Virus record (IMG/VR): IMGVR_UViG_3300024999_000045
Location: 1 to 64,000 of that record
DNA from: a virus
Direction: 5' to 3' (one strand)
Length of the DNA: 64,000 bases
The notes under the pieces are model-generated. The model worked only from the letters and a program-made list of their open reading frames with translations, was not told the origin of the DNA and did no database searches. Position numbers and translations under genes: made by a program. Position 1 is the first letter of the stretch, and every line of letters begins with the position of its first letter. This document shows positions 22,701 through 31,130 of this stretch, in pieces.

Positions 22701-23234
22701 ATGATAAAAATAAGAAGATGTGTATTTGAGACAAATAGCAGCTCAACCCACAGTATAAGTATTTATAAATGGACGCCAGTGAAAGAAAGTAAAATCCCTA
22801 AAAATAAATCAATTGAGGTTAAAGGTGGAGTACCACCACAAACTGAAATAAAAGATGAATTAGGTAAATTAAAATATATTATATGTATATTAGCATCATT
22901 AGAAGAAAATATTCAGAATAGACAAGGTGAAGATTATATTTATGGAGTAGATTGTTGTTCGTACAAAGATGGATATAAATATTTTGAAATAATGATTAAT
23001 AGTAATCGTTTTAAATGGCTTAAAGAAATAATAAAAGAAAAATGTAATACAGATATAAAATATATTACTACCGATGATTGTTTTCCTTACTATGAAACTG
23101 TGTATAATGATGGTAGTTCATTAGAAAGTATATTAGCATGTGATATAAACGACGAGCAGTCATTCAAAGAAAGAATTTCTGAAATTATATTTGAAGATAA
23201 TTATGTTATAGAGGATAAGGAGAATGAATATTAA
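22701..23234 (+). CDS. FETNSSSTHS-motif protein 3
   Basis: 177 aa. It begins IRRCVFETNSSSTHSISIY. The rest is acidic alpha/beta (LKYIICILASLEENIQNR, then VDCCSYKDGYKYFEIMINS). Its stop codon shares its last base with the ATG of the radical SAM gene, strong evidence of joint translation. ATG follows AAGGAGAGATTAAA. The three genes probably arose by duplication of the 5' part with replacement of the 3' part. Confidence 0.7.
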   Translation: MIKIRRCVFETNSSSTHSISIYKWTPVKESKIPKNKSIEVKGGVPPQTEIKDELGKLKYIICILASLEENIQNRQGEDYIYGVDCCSYKDGYKYFEIMINSNRFKWLKEIIKEKCNTDIKYITTDDCFPYYETVYNDGSSLESILACDINDEQSFKERISEIIFEDNYVIEDKENEY

Positions 23235-24118
23235 TGGATATTAAATTATTAGGGTCATATAACAACGGAAATTATACCGTGGAAATATATAATGATGGGA
23301 CAAAAATTAGGGAAACAGACGATGATAGTTTTATATCGTCTTTCCCAGAATGCATTGATTTAAAAATAACTAATTATTGTGATATGGGGTGTCCTTATTG
23401 CCATGAAAATTCAACTAAAGACGGTAAACATGGAGATATACTCAATACCGAATTTATTAATACATTACAACCATATACCGAATTAGCAATTGGAGGTGGG
23501 AATCCATTAGACCACCCTGATTTAATTGAATTTTTACATAAATTAAAAGAAAAAAATATAATTGCAAACATAACAGTAAATCAAAATCATTTTATGAAAT
23601 ATGAATCTATTATTTTAGATATGGTAAATAAAGAATTAATTAAAGGTTTGGGAATTTCTTTAACAAATGCAAATGATATTCATTTTATTGCAAGACTAAA
23701 AGAGTATCCAAATGCAGTTTTACATGTTATTAATGGGATTATTGGCCTTAAAGACTTAGAAAAATTATATGGTTATGGCTTTAAAATATTAATATTAGGT
23801 TATAAACAAATTAGAAGGGGTATAGAATATTATTCAGACCAAGTAGAAACAAATAAAAAGGTTATTTTTGATAATATTAGTGACATTATTAATGGATTTA
23901 AGGTTGTAAGCTTCGACAATTTGGCAATTAGACAATTAGAATTAAGAAGAATTTTCACAGATAAAGATTGGAATGAATTTTTTATGGGTGATGATGGTCA
24001 ATTTACAATGTATATTGATTTAGTTGAGGAAAAATTTGCATTAAGCTCTACAACATTAGAAAGACATGATGTAAAAGATAATATTATTGATATGTTTAAT
24101 ATTGTAAAGTCTAAATAA
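23234..24118 (+). CDS. Radical SAM enzyme next to the FETNSSSTHS genes
   Basis: 294 aa. The CxxxCxxC iron-sulfur cluster motif is at C49/C53/C56 (YCDMGCPYC), followed by a TIM-barrel-like layout: ELAIGGGNPLDHPDLIEFL carries the GGG-type SAM-binding loop, then ANITVNQNH and LGISLTNANDI. Radical SAM enzymes use S-adenosylmethionine radicals to modify peptides, nucleotides or RNA. There is no C-terminal SPASM Cys cluster that I can see, so it is a compact core enzyme. The one-base overlap with the third FETNSSSTHS gene suggests a functional connection. The substrate is not deducible; peptide modification and nucleotide modification are both possible. Confidence 0.8.
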   Translation: MDIKLLGSYNNGNYTVEIYNDGTKIRETDDDSFISSFPECIDLKITNYCDMGCPYCHENSTKDGKHGDILNTEFINTLQPYTELAIGGGNPLDHPDLIEFLHKLKEKNIIANITVNQNHFMKYESIILDMVNKELIKGLGISLTNANDIHFIARLKEYPNAVLHVINGIIGLKDLEKLYGYGFKILILGYKQIRRGIEYYSDQVETNKKVIFDNISDIINGFKVVSFDNLAIRQLELRRIFTDKDWNEFFMGDDGQFTMYIDLVEEKFALSSTTLERHDVKDNIIDMFNIVKSK

Positions 24119-24135
24119 AAGAAGAGTTTTATTTA
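24112..24135. repeat. Intergenic inverted repeat, well-formed copy
   Basis: TAAATAAAA (24112-24120) and TTTTATTTA (24127-24135) are exact inverse complements around GAAGAG. The left arm includes the stop codon of the radical SAM gene. The right arm runs into ATAAATATAATA, the promoter-like motif of the next gene. Confidence 0.6.
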
Positions 24136-24166
24136 AATATAAATATAATATTAAAAGGAGACAAAT

Positions 24167-25255
24167 ATGAGAAAATTAGCGTCAATACAAAAAATAATTG
24201 CATTAAACCCAATAGAAAAAGCTGATGCAATAGAAGTTTGTACAGTATTAGGTTGGGAATGCGTTGTAGCAAAAAAAGATAATTTTAAAGTTGGAGATTT
24301 AGTTTGTTATATTGAAGTAGATAGTATAGTGCCTGATAGATTAGAATTTGAATTTTTAAGAGATAGAAAATTTAGGGTTAAAACTATAAAATTAAGAGGT
24401 CAAGTAAGCCAAGGGTTAGTATTACCATTATCTATATTACCAAAAGGAAATTATAAAGAAAATGAAGATATAACAGAAATTCTTGGTGTTAAGAAACATG
24501 ACCCACAAGCTGATGCAGAGAGAAAATCAATAGAAGAAAAATTAGCCACAAGTAACAATCGTGTTCATAAATTTTTTGCAAAATACTCATGGTATAGAAA
24601 TATATTTTTTAAACCAAAGAAAAGCAATTTTCCTAAATTTATAAAGAAAACAGACGAGGATAGAATTCAATTATTCCCACATATTTGTGAAAATGAAAAA
24701 GATACAGTATTTAGTGTAACTGAAAAATTAGATGGTCAAAGTGGAACATACTTTTTAATTAAGAACCCTAGAAGGTTTTTGTTTGGTAAAAAATATATAT
24801 TTGGTGTTTGTAGTAGAAATATTCATTTAACTAAAGAAGATAATAGTTCTTATTGGACTATAGCTAGACAATATAATATTGAAAAAGTTTTAAATAATTT
24901 AATTGAAAATAACCAATTTATAGTTTTACAAGGAGAAATTTTAGGAACTGGAATTCAAGGTAATAAATATAAGGTTGATGGATATGATTTCTATGCTTTT
25001 AACTTAATATATCCTAATAAACAAATTAGCAGCATAGCTGCAAAGTTGTTATTAGAGGGATTTGAAATTAAATTTGTACCTATATTAGAAACTGGATTTA
25101 AATTAAAAGAAACAATAAAAGATATGGTTGAATACGCTAAAGGTAATTCTACTTTATTGCCAGTATTAAGAGAAGGTGTTGTAATAAGAAATTATAATAA
25201 AAATACTAGTTTTAAAGTAATAAATCCTGACTTTTTACTAAAAAATGAAGAATAA
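24167..25255 (+). CDS. RNA ligase (DRB0094/Rnl5-like, N-terminal OB fold)
   Basis: 362 aa. RNA ligases seal RNA ends through an enzyme-AMP intermediate. The N-terminal part (about 1-115) resembles the OB module of DRB0094-type ligases (NFKVGDLVCYIEVDSIVPD, then IKLRGQVSQGLVLPL). The nucleotidyltransferase part follows: motif I EKLDGQSGTYF with the adenylated Lys, FGVCSRN, VLQGEILGTGIQ, REGVVIRN and SFKVIN with the late Lys. All five ligase motifs are recognisable. In phages such enzymes repair tRNA or RNA cut by host defence. It follows the radical SAM gene with a ribosome site AAAGGAGACAAAT. Confidence 0.88.
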   Translation: MRKLASIQKIIALNPIEKADAIEVCTVLGWECVVAKKDNFKVGDLVCYIEVDSIVPDRLEFEFLRDRKFRVKTIKLRGQVSQGLVLPLSILPKGNYKENEDITEILGVKKHDPQADAERKSIEEKLATSNNRVHKFFAKYSWYRNIFFKPKKSNFPKFIKKTDEDRIQLFPHICENEKDTVFSVTEKLDGQSGTYFLIKNPRRFLFGKKYIFGVCSRNIHLTKEDNSSYWTIARQYNIEKVLNNLIENNQFIVLQGEILGTGIQGNKYKVDGYDFYAFNLIYPNKQISSIAAKLLLEGFEIKFVPILETGFKLKETIKDMVEYAKGNSTLLPVLREGVVIRNYNKNTSFKVINPDFLLKNEE

Positions 25256-25294
25256 GTTTAAATAAAAAGATTGTTTTACTGAAAAGGAGAGGCT

Positions 25295-25465
25295 ATGTGG
25301 ATAATAGGATTTAATACGGGGTATTACCCTTATATATTAACATTTAAAGATGAACAAAAAGCAAAAGAAGAATATGAATATTTAAAATCCAGTAAAAATG
25401 AAGAAGAGACAGTGTATTTGGCTGAAGTAAAAGAATTTGACGGTGATATTGAATTTGAAGATTAA
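25295..25465 (+). CDS. Small acidic protein (56 aa)
   Basis: AAAAGGAGAGGCT precedes the ATG. Sequence: MWIIGFNTGYYPYILTF, then the helix DEQKAKEEYEYLKSSKN and an acidic beta end. This beta-helix-beta arrangement is common in small phage proteins. Function unknown. Confidence 0.5.
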   Translation: MWIIGFNTGYYPYILTFKDEQKAKEEYEYLKSSKNEEETVYLAEVKEFDGDIEFED

Positions 25466-25498
25466 ATAAAAGATTGTTTTTATCAAAAGGAGAAAATT

Positions 25499-25864
25499 AT
25501 GAAAAGAAAAGATTGGACTGTAGGACAATATGGAATAAGACCAGTAGGGAAGCCAGATAGATGTTTATATTGTGACTCTAAAATTGGTGATCAACACAAA
25601 GAAGATTGTGTTATTAGAAGTAAAACTGTTGTAATAAACTTTAATATTGAAATGGTAGTGGATATACCAGAATATTGGACAAAAGAAAATATCGAATTTA
25701 GATATAATGAAGGTTCGTGGTGTGCAGATAATTTAATTAATATGTTAGACCGAGGAAAAAATAATTGTTTATGCCCATATGTTAAAGCAGAATTTATAAG
25801 AGAAGCTACTGAAGAGGATGAGGAAAATTGGGGTTTATGCAAAGTAAATGAGTTAGAAAATTAA
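25499..25864 (+). CDS. Unknown protein with N-terminal zinc site (121 aa)
   Basis: ATG follows AAAGGAGAAAATT. The N-terminal region has CLYC, then His in GDQHKEDC and the Cys of that stretch: a C2HC-type zinc site around residues 21-38. The rest is alpha/beta with IEMVVDIPEYWTKENIEFRY and a Cys pair NNCLCPY. Probable nucleic-acid or protein binder; target unknown. Confidence 0.6.
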   Translation: MKRKDWTVGQYGIRPVGKPDRCLYCDSKIGDQHKEDCVIRSKTVVINFNIEMVVDIPEYWTKENIEFRYNEGSWCADNLINMLDRGKNNCLCPYVKAEFIREATEEDEENWGLCKVNELEN

Positions 25865-25903
25865 ATAAAATGATGGTTTGATTATAAAAATGGAGGTAAT
25901 AAA

Positions 25904-26230
25904 ATGTCTCAGAAAATATTAATAGGTGAAAACTGCACACTAAATTATATTGATACAGATTATACAGTTATTAGAGAATATTTAAATATGGATATAAAAG
26001 AACTTAATGATCTTCATATGAATGATAATTTTGATAAATTTAGAACAGATGAAAAATTACATAAAATTGTAATAGATAATAATTTTATTATTGGTAAAAG
26101 TAATTGGTCGGATGAAGAAGATTATAAAGTTAAAATAATTGAAATTCCAGATAATATTGAATGGGATATTAGGCAGCCAGAGTGTGAAATTAGTGAATAT
26201 ATTTGTGAAAAACATAGAATCTGGAGTTAA
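25904..26230 (+). CDS. Unknown acidic protein (108 aa)
   Basis: ATG follows ATGGAGGTAATAAA. Acidic and Asn/Asp-rich (DIKELNDLHMNDNFDKF), with Cys in ENCTL, PECEI and YICEK. No zinc arrangement. Before the YtxC-like operon promoter, so it ends a transcription unit. Confidence 0.5.
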   Translation: MSQKILIGENCTLNYIDTDYTVIREYLNMDIKELNDLHMNDNFDKFRTDEKLHKIVIDNNFIIGKSNWSDEEDYKVKIIEIPDNIEWDIRQPECEISEYICEKHRIWS

Positions 26231-26295
26231 AAGTCATTAAAATAATACTTTTATTTAAATATATAAAATATTTTAATAAAATGTAAAAATAACTC

Positions 26296-26324
26296 TTGAC
26301 TTATAGTAATAATATAAATATAAT
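26296..26324 (+). promoter_or_regulatory. Promoter of the YtxC-like gene
   Basis: TTGACT at 26296-26301 and TATAAT at 26319-26324 with a 17-bp spacer, in a 137-bp gap. Confidence 0.65.
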
Positions 26325-26367
26325 AGTAAATATAATAAATCAGTAAATAATTTAAAGAGGTGTAAAT

Positions 26368-27183
26368 ATGAAATCAATAACAATTTCAACAAGTAAAAAT
26401 CTTGAATCTTTAAAATTACAACTTAACAATATTCCAAAAGTAGAGGTAGAAGAAGTTAACAGTAGATTAGTTTTGAATATAAATAATGACAAAGTTTCTA
26501 TTATTAACGATGTTATTTCTAAACTATCAGATATCTTAACTGATTACATTATAGCAAACTATGAACAAGACGTAGTAAAAAAACTTATAATTACTGGGTT
26601 TGAAGATTTAAACGATGAAGAAGTATTGGAAGTTTTAGAGATATTTAATTCAAATATTAATAATGCTGCTGAGTTGGAAATATCAAATAGATTATATGCA
26701 ATTAAAAGAAAAAATACGTTAAATACATTATTGATTAACTATTTTGAAACCAACAATGAAATTAATGTCTGTGGGTTCGTAAATTTTAGAGCAAAGGAAT
26801 ATAAAACAGATTTAGAATATATAGTTGATAAAGCAATAGATGATTATTTAGAAATTAGAGATGATAAAGAATTAATTCAGGTGTTAAAATCATATGTTGA
26901 TACTTCAGATAAGAAATGTGAAAAGATTACAGTTGCAGCTATTAACGATGGATCATATGAGATATTTGATGAAAAAGGATATAATATTACAAACAGATGT
27001 AGGAGAATTTTTAATGAAAATGACTTTAATAACAGTGATGTGTCATATGATGATTTTCTAATTAGTGCATTAATTACGTTAAATCCTAAGAAAATAGTTA
27101 TTAAAAATAGTAAAATTATTATTAATACTGAAGTTACTAAGTTTATAAGTGATATTTTTGAAGGTAAAGTTGAATTAATTTAG
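26368..27183 (+). CDS. YtxC-like (sporulation-associated) protein
   Basis: 271 aa, similar in length to host YtxC proteins of about 280-300. The most telling part is the C-terminal half: INVCGFVNFRAKEYKTDLEY, IVDKAIDDYLEIRDDKEL, then ITVAAINDGSYEIFDEKG, followed by a helical tail. YtxC is conserved in spore-forming Firmicutes but has no confirmed biochemical role. No signal peptide or membrane segment. It has its own promoter. With the YyaC-like gene it makes two sporulation-family genes on this phage, a possible aid to carry or delay spore formation. The assignment rests on motif memory and should be treated as probable. Confidence 0.65.
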   Translation: MKSITISTSKNLESLKLQLNNIPKVEVEEVNSRLVLNINNDKVSIINDVISKLSDILTDYIIANYEQDVVKKLIITGFEDLNDEEVLEVLEIFNSNINNAAELEISNRLYAIKRKNTLNTLLINYFETNNEINVCGFVNFRAKEYKTDLEYIVDKAIDDYLEIRDDKELIQVLKSYVDTSDKKCEKITVAAINDGSYEIFDEKGYNITNRCRRIFNENDFNNSDVSYDDFLISALITLNPKKIVIKNSKIIINTEVTKFISDIFEGKVELI

Positions 27184-27226
27184 ATAAAGTATAAACATAA
27201 TAACACATTAGAGAGGATTTGACGGA

Positions 27227-27388
27227 ATGAACACAAAATTAATAAAAGAAAAACCAAATTTCAATCCACCACCCCAAAAGAAACGAATGAACACAATAGA
27301 TAAGACTGAGGAAGAAATATTGCTTGGAATAGATGAAAGTAATGGAGTAGATTACACGTGTAAAACATACGGTTATATAAAAAAATGA
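27227..27388 (+). CDS. Small protein (53 aa)
   Basis: ATG follows GAGAGGATTTGACGGA at wide spacing. Pro/Lys-rich N-terminus (LIKEKPNFNPPPQKKRMN) suggests a disordered stretch; the C-terminus is acidic then aromatic (VDYTCKTYGYIKK). It lies after a TATAAACATAATAAC motif and so may begin a transcript. Function unknown. Confidence 0.45.
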   Translation: MNTKLIKEKPNFNPPPQKKRMNTIDKTEEEILLGIDESNGVDYTCKTYGYIKK

Positions 27389-27435
27389 TGTAATTTACAT
27401 TACTAGACAACAAATAATCAAGGGAGTGAGAATAA

Positions 27436-27948
27436 GTGAAATTAAAAAACACAAGAGGATTCAAAACAGTTGAAATGAATACAATTTATTTTTTGGAAGT
27501 ATCAAAAAAAGACCACACCGAATTTAGCATAAGATATAAAGAAGGCGAAGTCGAATATGAGATGGCAAACGTTCATAATGATGCAGATGCAGAATACATA
27601 GTAAAATCAGTCAATGAGTATGAAAGATTAAAAGAAGAAAATGAGAATTTAAAAGTAAAATTAGACAACTGGAAATATGAAGTTGAATGTAATATGGATG
27701 AATTGAAAATAACAAAAGAAGAAAACGAGAAGTTTGCAAATCTATTAAATAGAAATTCTGATAATTATGCAAAATTAATCGACAATTATGATATATCTCA
27801 ACAACAACTAGATAAATCAGTAGATGTAATAACAGATTTAATAAAATCAAATGAGGAATTTAGACGTAGAACGATTTCATTTGATGAATATTTAGATCAT
27901 AAGAAAGATGCAGAACAATTCATTAAACATGTTAAGGAGAATAAATAA
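27436..27948 (+). CDS. Coiled-coil protein (170 aa)
   Basis: GTG start after AAGGGAGTGAGAATAA. Residues 1-55 are beta-rich (TIYFLEVSKKDHTEFSIRY); about 55-165 are a long helical section with heptads (VNEYERLKEENENLKVKLDN, then MDELKITKEENEKFANLL), a probable coiled coil. The C-terminus overlaps the start of the next gene by one base. No enzyme motif. Likely a structural or scaffold protein. Confidence 0.6.
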   Translation: MKLKNTRGFKTVEMNTIYFLEVSKKDHTEFSIRYKEGEVEYEMANVHNDADAEYIVKSVNEYERLKEENENLKVKLDNWKYEVECNMDELKITKEENEKFANLLNRNSDNYAKLIDNYDISQQQLDKSVDVITDLIKSNEEFRRRTISFDEYLDHKKDAEQFIKHVKENK

Positions 27949-28100
27949 TGGCAGATATAACAATGTGTGCTAAGCCGTTTTGTGAAAAAGAAAAATCGTG
28001 TTATCGAAAAACTGCAAAACTAAATAAATATAGACAATCAATGTGTGAATTCACAGAGTGTAATGAACCTGATTTTGAATATTATTATAAATGTGATTAA
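27948..28100 (+). CDS. Small Cys-rich protein (50 aa)
   Basis: ATG overlaps the previous stop by one base; ribosome site AAGGAGAAT. Six Cys are visible (CAKPFCEKEKSCYRK, SMCEFTECNEP and a final Cys), so a zinc or disulfide-like knot is possible. It resembles the Cys-rich small proteins at 4991 and 8589 only in general character. Function unknown. Confidence 0.5.
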   Translation: MADITMCAKPFCEKEKSCYRKTAKLNKYRQSMCEFTECNEPDFEYYYKCD

Positions 28101-28141
28101 AAGAGGAAATTAAATAAAATGAGTGTTTTACAGGAGGTAAT

Positions 28142-28342
28142 ATGATTAATTTATATCACAAAAGTTGGTCAAAGTGGAGAATAAGCGATAATTTTTATAG
28201 ATTTGAAGCTTATCTTAATATTCAAAAGAAACTTATGTTAGGATTTGAGATTAAATTAGATGATTGCTGCATTAATTATAGTTTTTGTTTTTTATTATTT
28301 AGTTTACATGGGCATATAGTATTTGATATAAAGAAATTTTAA
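28142..28342 (+). CDS. Small protein with hydrophobic C-terminal segment (66 aa)
   Basis: ATG follows CAGGAGGTAAT. The first 40 residues are basic and aromatic (YHKSWSKWRISDNFYRF), then helical. CCINYSFCFLLFSLHGHIVF is hydrophobic and may associate with the membrane. No recognised family. Confidence 0.45.
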   Translation: MINLYHKSWSKWRISDNFYRFEAYLNIQKKLMLGFEIKLDDCCINYSFCFLLFSLHGHIVFDIKKF

Positions 28343-28373
28343 GTAAAAATATAATAATGGAGGATAAATAAAT

Positions 28374-28814
28374 ATGATTGATTTTATTTTAACAATACCA
28401 TTAGTGTTATTGGTATTATCTGTACCAGCATTGCTAATTTGGATTAGATATGAGGACTATAGAGAAAAGAAAGAACTACAAAAAAAGTATAATGTAGATA
28501 AATTTCCAGTTACATCAAAATCAAATACAGAATACTTTGTGGAAATTAAGTACGAACCTAATTGTTCTGGAAATTTTGTATGTAATATTTATAAAAGAGT
28601 AGTAAAAAAGAATGGTAAAACTAAAGATATTCACTTGGATGGGGATTATTTTTCTTTAAAAGAAAGTGAATATGATTACATTGCAATAGCAACTAAAGTT
28701 ATTAATTGTTTTGAAATAAAACTTGAACATTTTAAAGCAGAAGATTTGAAAAAAGAACAATTATTACAAGAAAATAAAGAAAAATGGCAAAAATGGGACG
28801 GAATTATTAATTAA
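28374..28814 (+). CDS. Single-span membrane protein (146 aa)
   Basis: ATG follows TGGAGGATAAATAA. An N-terminal transmembrane helix of about 20 residues (FILTIPLVLLVLSVPALLIW) is followed by a charged cytoplasmic or extracellular domain. That domain has KYEPNCSGNFVCNIYKRVVKK and a helical tail ending KWQKWDGIIN. Orientation is not clear, though the positive residues after the helix (RYEDYREKKE) suggest the bulk stays inside. Function unknown. Confidence 0.55.
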   Translation: MIDFILTIPLVLLVLSVPALLIWIRYEDYREKKELQKKYNVDKFPVTSKSNTEYFVEIKYEPNCSGNFVCNIYKRVVKKNGKTKDIHLDGDYFSLKESEYDYIAIATKVINCFEIKLEHFKAEDLKKEQLLQENKEKWQKWDGIIN

Positions 28815-28849
28815 AATTAGACTTTTATTTAAAAACGGAGGGTAAAAAT

Positions 28850-29497
28850 ATGTATAATGATTTTGATGATTATGATTATGAAAGATATGAACCACCAAGT
28901 GAATTTATGACTAAAATAGACGAATTAGTAAAAGAAGAAGTTGTAAATAATATAAAATCAAAAATAGAAGATTTAAATTCTTATATAACACAAGAAAAAG
29001 AACTCAGAGAAACACTTAGAATAACCAAAAATCAGTTGCGAGATTTAGAAAATAAACACAAAATAGAATTACAACAAGCATTAAAAGATAAAGAAATAGA
29101 AGTCCAAAGGAAGTTAGGGGTAGGTTTTGCAGTTAATGACACAGTTTATTATATTGAAACTGAAAGAAGTTATACTAAATGTGATAAATGTAATGGAAAA
29201 TATGAAATGAAAGTAGAAGTATTAGGGAAAGAAACTAATGTAAGGTGTCCTCATTGTAGTTGTGGTCAAGTTATGCATTGTAAATATTATCCAAAACAAG
29301 ACATTATAAGTTCTATAAAATTTTATATTAGTAGAAAAGAGTGGCGAAACAACAAATCTTTGGGTGAACTTACAGAAGATAAGAATATTGAAATGTACCT
29401 TGAAAAATCAGAGGGTTATAAAAATAGAGGAAGTTTATATCATACCGAAGAAGAATGTCAGGCTGTTATTGATAAAATGTATGGCAAACAAGTTTAA
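28850..29497 (+). CDS. Coiled-coil plus zinc-finger protein (215 aa)
   Basis: ATG follows ACGGAGGGTAAAAAT. N-terminal 100 residues: acidic start then coiled coil (ITQEKELRETLRITKNQLRD). Next come four Cys as CDKC and CPHC with GxG-type spacing, and a CxC addition, a DnaJ-like zinc knuckle. The last third is alpha/beta (YISRKEWRNNKSLGELTED), ending in the helix around HTEEECQAVIDKMYGK. The zinc knuckle suggests nucleic-acid or protein recognition. No family name. Confidence 0.6.
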   Translation: MYNDFDDYDYERYEPPSEFMTKIDELVKEEVVNNIKSKIEDLNSYITQEKELRETLRITKNQLRDLENKHKIELQQALKDKEIEVQRKLGVGFAVNDTVYYIETERSYTKCDKCNGKYEMKVEVLGKETNVRCPHCSCGQVMHCKYYPKQDIISSIKFYISRKEWRNNKSLGELTEDKNIEMYLEKSEGYKNRGSLYHTEEECQAVIDKMYGKQV

Positions 29498-29534
29498 ATA
29501 AAATAATGTTTTTATGGAAAAATGGAGGATTACA

Positions 29535-29717
29535 ATGGTTGATAAAAGTAAAGTATATCAATGTGTAGTTGAATTTATGGAAGAAAATGAAATTAAATGC
29601 GATGAAACAATATGGCAGTGTGATAGAATTTTAGAAAATTCATTACCATTTATAACTAAACTATTTGAAATAGTAAAAGAGGATTTAGATTTGGAGGATG
29701 TAGATGATGAAATTTAA
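29535..29717 (+). CDS. Small acidic helical protein (60 aa)
   Basis: ATG 29514 in frame lacks a ribosome site; ATG 29535 follows AATGGAGGATTACA and is preferred. Acidic helical protein (YQCVVEFMEENEIKCDETIW, then FEIVKEDLDLEDVDDEI). The end overlaps the next gene start by 14 bases. Function unknown. Confidence 0.5.
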   Translation: MVDKSKVYQCVVEFMEENEIKCDETIWQCDRILENSLPFITKLFEIVKEDLDLEDVDDEI

Positions 29718-30066
29718 AGTTTATAAATTAACACATACTTACAATAAAGAGGATTCTAAAATTTATTTTAAGTCAACAATGAAACAAGATGATTTGTTAA
29801 AATTAATTAAAGTATGGCAGTATAAATTAGATGATATTGTAGAGGCAACTGATTTAGATGATGACGTTTTAATGAATATATTAGAAAGTTTTGGCTGTAT
29901 TAGACTTAGTGAAACTGATGATTTTAAAAGTTATACTGAGTTAAATGCATATATAATTTGGGAAGCTAGAAACATTAAAGTAAGTGAAGATGATATGAAT
30001 AATCTTAATTATAATAATTCAAAAGCACGTGAAATACTTAATAATTTTGTGGAATCAATGAAATAA
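29704..30066 (+). CDS. Unknown helical protein (120 aa)
   Basis: Two ATG codons (29704, 29707) fit TTGGAGGATGTAG. Mixed alpha/beta start (KFKVYKLTHTYNKEDSKIYF) then helices (DDDVLMNILESFGCIRLSETD). Acidic. No motif. Translationally coupled to the gene in front. Confidence 0.55.
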   Translation: MMKFKVYKLTHTYNKEDSKIYFKSTMKQDDLLKLIKVWQYKLDDIVEATDLDDDVLMNILESFGCIRLSETDDFKSYTELNAYIIWEARNIKVSEDDMNNLNYNNSKAREILNNFVESMK

Positions 30067-30067
30067 A

Positions 30068-30095
30068 TTTAAATAAAACAAGGTATTTATTTAGA
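30068..30095. repeat. Intergenic inverted repeat, another typical copy
   Basis: TTTAAATAAA (30068-30077) and TTTATTTAGA (30086-30095) match as inverse complements in nine of ten positions around an 8-base loop. The copy starts just after the stop codon and ends four bases before GGAGG of the next gene. Confidence 0.6.
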
Positions 30096-30109
30096 AATAG
30101 GAGGATATT

Positions 30110-30604
30110 ATGGAGATATATGTAGTGACCGCAGGAAGTTATTCAGATTATCATATTCAATATGTTTTTACAGACAAAGAAAAGGCACAAAAATATGTTG
30201 ATTTACACTCTAATGACAGTTGGGATACACCAGAAATAGAGATATATGAAAGCATTGAAGAAGATTTAAATGAAATAAAATGTGTTGCTATACGTTATAA
30301 AATTCAAAATAATGAAGTTGACTATAATTTTAAAATAAAAACTCGTGTTTCCTTTGAAGATAACAAATTTGAAGATTATCATACATGTTTTCAGGATTAT
30401 AATTATTGTAATGAACAAGCAATTAATATAGGAAGAAGAATATATTTAAAAGATTTTAATGAAGAGCAATTAAAAAACAAATACGAAAAAGTATGTCAAG
30501 ATTTATTAAAACAAATTAATTATCTAAAAAGTATAGGTATGAGTGAAAAACAAATAAGAGATGTTTTAGAAAATAAAGCTGATGAATTGATTGGCGAAAA
30601 TTAA
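30110..30604 (+). CDS. Unknown protein (164 aa)
   Basis: ATG follows TAGGAGGATATT. N-terminal 45 residues (MEIYVVTAGSYSDYHIQYVF, then DKEKAQKYVDLHSND) match a common small phage/bacterial pattern of a beta hairpin sensing element followed by a helix. The C-terminal part is helical and basic (DLLKQINYLKSIGMSEKQIR). No enzyme motif. It may be a signal-sensing or regulatory protein, but this is a guess from the sequence pattern. Confidence 0.55.
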   Translation: MEIYVVTAGSYSDYHIQYVFTDKEKAQKYVDLHSNDSWDTPEIEIYESIEEDLNEIKCVAIRYKIQNNEVDYNFKIKTRVSFEDNKFEDYHTCFQDYNYCNEQAINIGRRIYLKDFNEEQLKNKYEKVCQDLLKQINYLKSIGMSEKQIRDVLENKADELIGEN

Positions 30605-30697
30605 ATGAAAGAACGCTTTTATTTAAAGTTAGGTAAAGTATAAATATAATAACAAATATTACAATAAAATCAGAAATTTATTCAAAAGGAGATAAAA

Positions 30698-30868
30698 ATG
30701 ATTAATTTATTTCATAAACATCAGTGGGTATTTCAAGCTAAACATAATCATTGTCAAGAAAATCTTTGGTTTTGTCTAATATGTAGGAAATATTATGTTC
30801 AACATTATGGTTTAGGTATTGGATATGTAACAAAGTTTCAAAAATATTTTTTAGAAAGTTTTAATTAA
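30698..30868 (+). CDS. Small His/Cys-rich protein (56 aa)
   Basis: ATG follows AAAAGGAGATAAAA. Potential ligands: HKHQWVFQAKHNHC and CLICRKYY, giving a mixed His/Cys zinc site. The end is basic and aromatic. Preceded by a TATAAATATAATAAC promoter-like motif. Function unknown. Confidence 0.5.
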   Translation: MINLFHKHQWVFQAKHNHCQENLWFCLICRKYYVQHYGLGIGYVTKFQKYFLESFN

Positions 30869-30890
30869 ATTTATTTAAAAGGAGAAAATT

Positions 30891-31130
30891 ATGGAAAATC
30901 AAACAGAAAACTATATTATATTAAAACCTATTGCAGAAAGATTTAATAAGGTTGCAAGTTCAATAACAGATGAAGATATTAAAAGTTTAATTTTTAGTGA
31001 AATGAGAAATAAATTACAAGCTATTGATTTTAGGTCTGAGATTGAAGAAATTATTGGTGATTATTTAGACAATAATTCAGATGAGGTTTTAGGTTTATTT
31101 AAAACTCAATTAATAAATAAATTTAAATAA
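30891..31130 (+). CDS. Unknown helical protein (79 aa)
   Basis: ATG follows AAAGGAGAAAATT. Entirely helical by composition (LKPIAERFNKVASSITDED, then EIEEIIGDYLDNNSDEVLGL). No Cys, no membrane span. It is followed after ten bases by the next gene, probably one mRNA. Confidence 0.5.
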   Translation: MENQTENYIILKPIAERFNKVASSITDEDIKSLIFSEMRNKLQAIDFRSEIEEIIGDYLDNNSDEVLGLFKTQLINKFK

